Below the pieces are notes generated by a model. It was not told where the DNA came from. It saw only the letters and a list, made by a program, of their open reading frames with translations, and did not search any database. Below are positions 44,601-49,853 of a stretch of 49,853 bases of DNA, piece by piece. Each line of letters opens with the position of its first letter. Within the stretch, counting starts at the first letter, position 1. This stretch comes from an uncultured Porphyromonadaceae bacterium (GTDB lineage: Bacteria > Bacteroidota > Bacteroidia > Bacteroidales > Coprobacteraceae): contig URAV01000027.1 of NCBI GenBank assembly GCA_900545915.1, forward strand, positions 1 to 49,853, written 5' to 3'. Position numbers and translations under genes: made by a program.

Positions 44601-45389
44601 ATGACAGACTCGGTAAAACCTAAAAAATTTTTAGGACAACATTTTTTAAAAGATCTCGATATAGCCCGCCGAATAGCAGATACCGTAGGCGATTACAAGG
44701 ATATTCCCATTCTCGAAATAGGTCCGGGAATGGGTGTATTGACACAATACCTGATACAAAACAATCATGATCTCACTGTAGTAGAATTGGATTCTGAATC
44801 TGTCAGATATTTAAATGAGCATTTTCCTCAATTAGAAGGCAGAATATTGGAACAAGACTTTTTAAAACTGAATCTGACAAATCTTTTCACGGGAAAATTT
44901 TGTGTTATCGGAAACTATCCTTATAACATATCGAGCCAAATATTTTTCAAAGTTCTCGATTACAAAAACCAAATTCCATGTTGCAGCGGAATGATTCAGA
45001 AAGAGGTAGCAGAACGTATAGCCTCTAAGCCGGGATGTAAAGCTTACGGAATATTGAGTGTACTTATGCAGGCATGGTATGATATAGAATATCTGTTTAC
45101 CGTTCCCGAACACGTCTTCAATCCCCCACCAAAAGTCAAATCTGCCGTAATAAAAATGACTCGAAATAAAACAGAACAACTGGGGTGTAACGAGAAATTG
45201 TTCAAAACCATAGTGAAAACAGGCTTTAATCAAAGAAGGAAAACGCTTCGGAATTCACTCAGACAACTATTAGGAAAAAAATGCGAATTACTGGAAGATC
45301 CCGTTTTCGACAAACGTCCTGAGCAGCTTTCGGTAAAACAATTTATCGACCTTACCAACCAAATAGAAAAGTTCATTCCTCAACCTTAA
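44601..45389 (+). CDS. ksgA: 16S rRNA dimethyladenosine transferase KsgA/RsmA
   Basis: KsgA adds two methyl groups to each of the adjacent adenosines A1518 and A1519 in helix 45 of 16S rRNA, using SAM, late in 30S assembly. The 262-residue length is normal. Motifs in order: KKFLGQHFLKD at 8-18, SAM loop EIGPGMGVLTQYL (about 40-52), acidic ribose-binding LTVVELDSESV (58-68), DFLKLN, and the catalytic VIGNYPYNISSQI (about 101-113, NxPY type). The C-terminal helical domain has GFNQRRKTLRNSL. mgtE starts 12 nt after its stop, so the two genes form one unit. Confidence 0.97.
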   Translation: MTDSVKPKKFLGQHFLKDLDIARRIADTVGDYKDIPILEIGPGMGVLTQYLIQNNHDLTVVELDSESVRYLNEHFPQLEGRILEQDFLKLNLTNLFTGKFCVIGNYPYNISSQIFFKVLDYKNQIPCCSGMIQKEVAERIASKPGCKAYGILSVLMQAWYDIEYLFTVPEHVFNPPPKVKSAVIKMTRNKTEQLGCNEKLFKTIVKTGFNQRRKTLRNSLRQLLGKKCELLEDPVFDKRPEQLSVKQFIDLTNQIEKFIPQP

Positions 45390-45401
45390 GCTTAATTTAT
45401 T

Positions 45402-46751
45402 ATGGAGCAATTTTCAGAAGAATATATCAAGGATGTACGAGATATTATTAAAAATAACGATACAGAAAAAGCCAAAGAACTGTTGAAAGGTCTGCATCCT
45501 GCTGACATTGCGGAACTTTATCAGGCTTTGGACTTGGATGAAGCAGAATTCATCTATATGCTTCTCGACAGCGAGAAAGCAGCTGACGTATTGATTGAAT
45601 TAGATGAAGACGATCGTAAAAAATTATTAAAACATCTTCCCAATGAAGTCATAGCCAAACAGTTTATAGACCATTTGGACACAGACGACGCTGTCGATCT
45701 GATCCGAGAAATGGATGAAGAGGCTCAGGAAGAAATTTTGTCCCATATCGATGACGTAGAACAGGCTGGAGATATTGTCGATTTATTAAAATATGACGAA
45801 GATACCGCCGGAGGTCTCATGGGTACGGAGATGGTTGTCGTAAATGAAAATTGGAGTATGCCCGAATGTCTGAAAGAGATGCGTATTCAAGCAGAAGAAA
45901 TGGACGAAATATATTATGTATATGTCGTCGATGACGATGAACGGCTGAAAGGTGTTTTTCCTCTAAAAAAGATGATAACCAACCCATCGGTATCTAAGAT
46001 CAAACACGTCATGAAAAAAGATCCTGTATCGGTAAAAACAGACACTCCTATCGAAGAAGTTGCCCAAGTATTCGAGAAATATGACCTTGTCGCCGTCCCT
46101 GTAATAGACAGTATCGGACGGTTAGTCGGACGCATTACGGTCGATGATGTCATGGACGAAGTCCGTGAACAAGCAGAAAGAGAATACCAGTTGGCTTCCG
46201 GTATCTCTCAAGATGTAGAGACTACCGACACCATCTATACACAAACTTCTGCCCGGCTTCCTTGGCTATTGATAGGCATGTTCGGGGGACTTACCAATTC
46301 GGTTATTCTCGGAAATTTCGAAACCGGATTTATTACAAATCCTGCAATGGCCCTTTTTATCCCCCTTATCGGAGGTACTGGCGGAAATGTCGGGATACAG
46401 TCTTCCGCTATCGTGGTACAAGGTCTGGCAAACGGATCATTAGCATTACATAATGCAGGGAAACAGATATTAAAAGAATTGGCAGTCGCTTTAATCAATG
46501 CCAGCATGATTTCTCTTCTCGTATTCGGATACAACTGGTTTCGTATGGGTATTGATGCCGTCACTATAGCTGTATCTTTATCTCTTTTCTCCGTAGTCAT
46601 ATTCGCTTCGATTTTCGGAACGATAGTACCTATCACTTTAGAAAAATTCAAAATAGATCCGGCCATTGCAACCGGTCCGTTTATCACTATCACAAACGAT
46701 ATTATAGGAATGCTTATTTATATGAGTATTTGCGCCACCCTTGCTGCCTGA
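45402..46751 (+). CDS. mgtE: Magnesium transporter MgtE
   Basis: This 449-residue inner-membrane Mg2+ channel/transporter has the standard layout: acidic N-terminal superhelical domain (about 20-130, with repeated L-D-E-D-D stretches), two CBS domains (about 135-260, including VSVKTDTPIEEVAQVFEKYDLVAVPVIDSIGRLVGRI), a connecting helix, and five membrane helices (about 285-449). The pore signature PLIGGTGGNVGIQSSAIVVQGLA is present, with N328 and neighbouring Gly residues forming the ion path in the family. The N and CBS domains bind Mg2+ and close the gate when internal Mg2+ is high. Co-transcribed with ksgA. A hairpin follows. Confidence 0.96.
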   Translation: MEQFSEEYIKDVRDIIKNNDTEKAKELLKGLHPADIAELYQALDLDEAEFIYMLLDSEKAADVLIELDEDDRKKLLKHLPNEVIAKQFIDHLDTDDAVDLIREMDEEAQEEILSHIDDVEQAGDIVDLLKYDEDTAGGLMGTEMVVVNENWSMPECLKEMRIQAEEMDEIYYVYVVDDDERLKGVFPLKKMITNPSVSKIKHVMKKDPVSVKTDTPIEEVAQVFEKYDLVAVPVIDSIGRLVGRITVDDVMDEVREQAEREYQLASGISQDVETTDTIYTQTSARLPWLLIGMFGGLTNSVILGNFETGFITNPAMALFIPLIGGTGGNVGIQSSAIVVQGLANGSLALHNAGKQILKELAVALINASMISLLVFGYNWFRMGIDAVTIAVSLSLFSVVIFASIFGTIVPITLEKFKIDPAIATGPFITITNDIIGMLIYMSICATLAA

Positions 46752-46765
46752 AAATAAAATTCAAA

Positions 46766-46806
46766 TCCCCTTATTTGCCTTTTTCCAATTCAGGCAGATA
46801 AGGGGA
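46766..46806. terminator. Hairpin between converging mgtE and hcp
   Basis: TCCCCTTATTTGCCT (46766-46780) pairs with AGGCAGATAAGGGGA (46792-46806), 15 bp with one mispair or G-U, around an 11-base loop. It is long enough to stop both transcripts, though only weak U tracts flank it. Confidence 0.7.
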
Positions 46807-46823
46807 ACACAATACAAACTACG

Positions 46824-48470
46824 TTACGCACGAATCCAACGTTTCATATCTTCCTCCACCGAAGAAATTGTCGTTATTCCGAATTTTTCAACTAAAACTT
46901 TCAGGACATTCGGTGAAAAGAAAGCAGGAAGAGTCGGACCAAGATGAATATTTTTCACTCCGAGACTCAATAACGCTAATAAAACGATAACAGCCTTCTG
47001 TTCATACCATGCAATATTATACACAATCGGTAAATCATTCACATCTTTCAATCCGAAAGCGTCACGCAAAGCAAGAGCTATGACTACCAAAGAATAGCTG
47101 TCGTTACATTGACCGGCATCCAATACACGGGGAATACCGTTCATATCACCCAAAGGCAATTTATTATAACGATATTTAGCACACCCGGCAGTAAGTATAA
47201 CATCGTCTTTAGGCAATGCTTCTGCAAAATTCGTATAATATTCACGAGACTTCATACGCCCGTCACACCCTGCCATTACCACAAATTTCTTAATTGCCCC
47301 AGACTTAACAGCATCGACAATTTTATCAGCCAACGCTAATACCTGATGATGAGCAAAACCTCCGATTATCTCACCGTGTTCTATCTCTACAGGAGGCTGA
47401 CACCGTTTTGCATGAGCAATCAGCTCAGAAAAATCCTTCTTCCCGCCTTTCTGACGATTCGGAATATGTTTTGCTCCCGGTAATCCGGCAGAACCGGTAG
47501 TATAAATGCGGTCGGCATAAGTCGCATTTTTCGAAGGAGGCACAATACAATTGGTTGTAAAAAGAAATACCCCGTTAAATGTCTCGAATTCTTCTTTTTG
47601 ACGCCACCATGAATTTCCATAATTACCGACAAAATGCTTATATTTCTTAAAAGCAGGATAATAGTGCGCCGGTAACATTTCACTATGGGTATAAACATCT
47701 ACCCCCTGACCTTCCGTCTGCTCAAGCAATTCCTCAAAATCCTTCAAATCATGTCCGCTTACCAAGATTCCCGGACGCTTACCTACTCCAATATTGACTT
47801 TCGTAATTTCAGGATTTCCATAAGAAGAAGTATTCGCCTTATCAAGAAGAGCCATAGCCTTTACTCCGCACTCCCCGACATTCAGCACTAAGGAAACGAG
47901 CTCTTCGGCAGAAATATCCGGACGAGATATTTCTGCAAGAGCATTCTCTATCATTGCATATATATCTTGATCCTCAAATCCGAGATTTACGGCATGTTCT
48001 GTATAAGCTGCAGCACCCTTTACTCCATAAATTACCATTTGCTTCAAAGAACGCAAATCTTCGTTCGGTTCACTCAACACCCCCACTTCAGCAGCTTCAG
48101 CAAGATAATTCTCCTCAGAAACAAAATAACTGACTTCAGGCATATCCGGTAAAATAATATCCCGTTTTTTTGCCGTTCCAATAAGTATATTTTTTATTTC
48201 AAACGCTTTTTTTATCCGCCCTACTATAGCATCATCATCAAAATTGGCATTAGTTATCGTACAAAACAAAGCATCCAAAACAAAACGGTCTATTTCGCTA
48301 TCCGCCGCACCTTTTTCACGCAAAGTCCGGTTCACAACAGCTATTCCCCTGACAGCATACAACAATAAATCCATATAGGCTGCCGTTTGAGGCTCTTTAC
48401 CGCAAACACCTTTTACCGTGCATCCTGTACCCCGAGCAGCTTCCTGACATTGAAAACAAAACATATTCAT
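46824..48470 (-). CDS. hcp: Hydroxylamine reductase / hybrid cluster protein Hcp, class I type
   Basis: Hcp reduces hydroxylamine and, in better studied bacteria, nitric oxide, protecting against nitrosative stress. The 548-residue length is normal. The N-terminal cysteines C5-x2-C8-x8-C17-x5-C23 have the spacing of class I Hcp, which binds a [4Fe-4S] cluster; the C-x2-C-x11-C-x6-C pattern of E. coli Hcp is not present. Hybrid-cluster blocks are visible: VGECGVKAMALLD (about 225), FTTNCIVPP, MAGCDGRMKSREYYTNF, LTAGCAKYRY and DAGQCNDSYS (residue region 390-460). It is cytoplasmic. The Fe-S partner gene directly upstream is decayed. Expression is probably activated by the divergent Crp/Fnr regulator through the palindrome at 48961. 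Confidence 0.96.
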   Translation of the reverse strand: MNMFCFQCQEAARGTGCTVKGVCGKEPQTAAYMDLLLYAVRGIAVVNRTLREKGAADSEIDRFVLDALFCTITNANFDDDAIVGRIKKAFEIKNILIGTAKKRDIILPDMPEVSYFVSEENYLAEAAEVGVLSEPNEDLRSLKQMVIYGVKGAAAYTEHAVNLGFEDQDIYAMIENALAEISRPDISAEELVSLVLNVGECGVKAMALLDKANTSSYGNPEITKVNIGVGKRPGILVSGHDLKDFEELLEQTEGQGVDVYTHSEMLPAHYYPAFKKYKHFVGNYGNSWWRQKEEFETFNGVFLFTTNCIVPPSKNATYADRIYTTGSAGLPGAKHIPNRQKGGKKDFSELIAHAKRCQPPVEIEHGEIIGGFAHHQVLALADKIVDAVKSGAIKKFVVMAGCDGRMKSREYYTNFAEALPKDDVILTAGCAKYRYNKLPLGDMNGIPRVLDAGQCNDSYSLVVIALALRDAFGLKDVNDLPIVYNIAWYEQKAVIVLLALLSLGVKNIHLGPTLPAFFSPNVLKVLVEKFGITTISSVEEDMKRWIRA

Positions 48471-48495
48471 AATTTTCGATATTTAATAGGTTAGT

Positions 48496-48909
48496 TTAAA
48501 TCCATTTTTCATATTTCACTCCACCCCGTAAAAAAAGAACAATCAACTTCAACGGAATGTTTACAGAAACTCGATCCTTTGCCGTTTGTGCAATAGCCAA
48601 TAATCTCCGGCAACATGGAATTTCCATTATAAACATCTCAAAGTTTCAATTCGTGCCTGATCGATCATTTCGACAAGTTTATCTATATAAATTTCAGAAT
48701 GGGAATCAAGTTTAGGACAAGCGATAGCCAAAGCCTTTCCTTTCAAAAAACGATTATGAAATTCCCCACTGGCAAAAGCTGAACAATCGGCAGCCAAAAG
48801 TAAATCCGAAACTTGTAAAAATCCGGACTGAGGATTTAACAAATGCTTTCACACAAGACCCGTAACCATTACAAATGTCTTCTTTGATTTTTACTATCGT
48901 ACGTTTCAT
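48496..48909 (-). pseudogene. Remnant of the 4Fe-4S binding protein gene usually paired with hcp
   Basis: Three pieces in successive frames can be read on the minus strand. Piece one (48909-48840) begins MKRTIVKIKEDICNGYGSC. Piece two (48842-48627) reads LLNPQSGFLQVSDLLLAADC, then KGKALAIACPKLDSHSEIYI, and ends in a premature stop. Piece three (about 48638-48496) reads EIPCCRRLLAIAQTAKDRVS and runs to KYEKWI and a stop 25 nt before hcp. Intact relatives, often next to hcp in Bacteroidetes, have two 4Fe-4S motifs and are far longer. Here the segment with most cluster cysteines is deleted between pieces one and two, a one-base loss separates pieces two and three, and the first motif has Tyr instead of its second Cys (CNGY for CNGC). 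It cannot make a working Fe-S protein. Confidence 0.85.
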
Positions 48910-48930
48910 TATGATACCCTTTATTTTATG

Positions 48931-48976
48931 CAAAAATACCTTACAAAAGATTCTTATTTTTGTAACATTTGTTACA
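48931..48976. promoter_or_regulatory. Divergent promoter region with Crp/Fnr-type palindrome
   Basis: TGTAAC-ATTT-GTTACA (48961-48976) is a perfect inverted repeat with six-base arms. Toward hcp, a -7 box TATTTTTG lies on the minus strand at 48938-48931, which places the palindrome centre about 42 nt upstream of the expected start site, the class II activator position. Toward the regulator gene, TATTTTTG on the plus strand (48955-48962) touches the palindrome, which would cover that start site, as expected for self-repression. The start sites are inferred from the boxes. Confidence 0.65.
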
Positions 48977-49010
48977 CACAATAAAATATTTATACCTAAA
49001 TTCGCTCATT

Positions 49011-49682
49011 ATGGAAAATGGTATATATAAATGCCCTATATTCGCTGGTCTGAACAGAGAAGAAATAGACAAGTTACTAAATGGTAAGTTTCAGACAAAG
49101 AGATATTCTACCGGAGAAATTGTCGCCTTTCAAGGTGGTCACTACCATTCTTTGTTAATTGTCGACAAAGGTACTGTTCGAGGAGAAATGATAAATTTTG
49201 CCGGAGATCGTGTCGTGATAGAAGAGATAACTTCTCCCCGTCCGATTGCTCCGGCTATTTTATATGCAACCGACAATCATCTTCCCGTTGATGTCGTTGC
49301 CATCGAAGACACAAAAGTATTATCCATACCCAGAAATAATTTCACATGTATTTTACAAACAGATACAAGGGTACTACACAATTTTATGCAAAATATGTCC
49401 GACCGTAGTAAATTCTTGTCAGACAGAGTGCGTATGCTTCGCTTCGGCACGATAAAAAGCAAATTAGCCGGGTACTTACTTGAACAAATGCAACACAACA
49501 ACTCCCCTGAGTTTGACATTGTCCATACTCAACAAGAATTAGCTGACATTTTTGGTGTTACACGCCCTGCGCTATCTCGTGCCCTCAGCCAAATAATAGA
49601 AACAAGAATCATAAACTCTAAAAACAAACATTTTCGGATAAATGACAAGGACAAACTCATTGCTATTTTCAAAAACATTTGA
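49011..49682 (+). CDS. Crp/Fnr family transcription regulator, probable Hcp regulator
   Basis: This 223-residue regulator has a cyclic-nucleotide-binding-like sensor domain (about 5-120, starting YKCPIFAGLNREEIDKLL), a long dimer helix (about 120-148) and a C-terminal winged helix with HTH TQQELADIFGVTRPALSRAL (about 173-192). The ATG at 49011 is chosen over an upstream TTG at 48969, because the extra residues would overlap the operator and show no domain. Only two cysteines (8 and 113) are present, so an Fnr-type Fe-S cluster is unlikely. Divergence from hcp with a shared palindrome suggests an HcpR-like regulator that responds to nitrosative stress (inference). The exact signal cannot be read from sequence. 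Confidence 0.88.
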   Translation: MENGIYKCPIFAGLNREEIDKLLNGKFQTKRYSTGEIVAFQGGHYHSLLIVDKGTVRGEMINFAGDRVVIEEITSPRPIAPAILYATDNHLPVDVVAIEDTKVLSIPRNNFTCILQTDTRVLHNFMQNMSDRSKFLSDRVRMLRFGTIKSKLAGYLLEQMQHNNSPEFDIVHTQQELADIFGVTRPALSRALSQIIETRIINSKNKHFRINDKDKLIAIFKNI

Positions 49683-49798
49683 TTTTCCTGAGAAACTGCA
49701 AATCCCCATTGAATCTTCTTTTTTTTGAATATAATACAGAATAAAATAAGCCTATTTATATTACAAAAATATTATTTACATTTTAGAAACACATACTC

Positions 49799-49853
49799 TA
49801 AGAGCCTGTTTAAATTTTACACGGGTCAGTTTTGAGAATTTCTTCCGAGTATG
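49799..49853. repeat. Palindromic repeat element, copy 2, cut by window edge
   Basis: It opens TAAGAGCCTGTTTAAATTTT and continues to the end of the window. Aligned without gaps to the element starting at 34855, 47 of 55 bases agree. Only the left arm is present here. The preceding 116 bp after the regulator gene are A+T rich with nothing recognisable. Confidence 0.7.

Noticed and set aside
48627..48981. Two small separate genes upstream of hcp
   Set aside because: Their readings are consecutive pieces of one Fe-S protein gene broken by a deletion and a frame change, so they are treated as a single pseudogene.

Overview
The window (about 50 kb, A+T rich) comes from a Bacteroidales chromosome. 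The evidence is: SusC/SusD pairs under an ECF sigma/FecR switch, several proteins ending in type IX secretion (T9SS) sorting domains, TAnnTTTG-type -7 promoter boxes, and a class I Hcp. The combination of low G+C, T9SS cargo and an MnmA/RND/PepD/KsgA/MgtE/Hcp backbone fits a gut member of the Barnesiellaceae/Porphyromonadaceae sensu lato (Coprobacter-like). That genus-level guess is inference only.

Layout. Positions 1-600 hold the 3' part of tRNA-Arg(ACG) and a GNAT acetyltransferase. Positions 927-16105 are a polysaccharide/glycan utilization locus: ECF sigma factor, FecR anti-sigma, STN-containing SusC, SusD, a multidomain GH85 endo-beta-N-acetylglucosaminidase with a T9SS tail, and a 1175-residue non-catalytic T9SS protein. 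That last protein is built from three copies of a module that also occurs once in the GH85 enzyme. Four transcription units of this locus start with the same bipartite element, TAAGTGTTTT-N13/14-GTTTTATA. Hairpin terminators follow FecR, SusD, GH85 and the repeat protein. The locus therefore looks like a self-contained sigma regulon aimed at N-glycans (GH85 cuts the chitobiose core).

Positions 16254-21430 (minus) are a three-gene, tightly coupled operon of secreted proteins: an 827-residue hydrazine-synthase-alpha-like protein with two CxxCH heme sites, a 599-residue YVTN propeller plus di-heme cytochrome, and a small beta-propeller protein. Its role is unknown. Positions 21849-29909 (plus) encode a GH95 fucosidase/galactosidase fused to autotransporter-type beta-helix repeats, and a multidomain CE8 pectinesterase-like protein; both carry T9SS tails. 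Positions 29993-34737 (minus) encode two related SGNH (SASA-type) esterases, one of which has gained a beta-helix and a T9SS tail.

From 34740 the window returns to core functions: a large palindromic repeat, mnmA, an RND efflux operon (adaptor, pump, TolC; minus), pepD with a flippase-like membrane protein (minus), ksgA-mgtE (plus), and hcp (minus) opposite a Crp/Fnr regulator. A Fe-S protein gene that would be the first gene of the hcp operon is a decayed remnant (internal deletion, two frame changes). A perfect Crp/Fnr-type palindrome lies between hcp and the regulator. A second copy of the palindromic repeat begins at the right edge.
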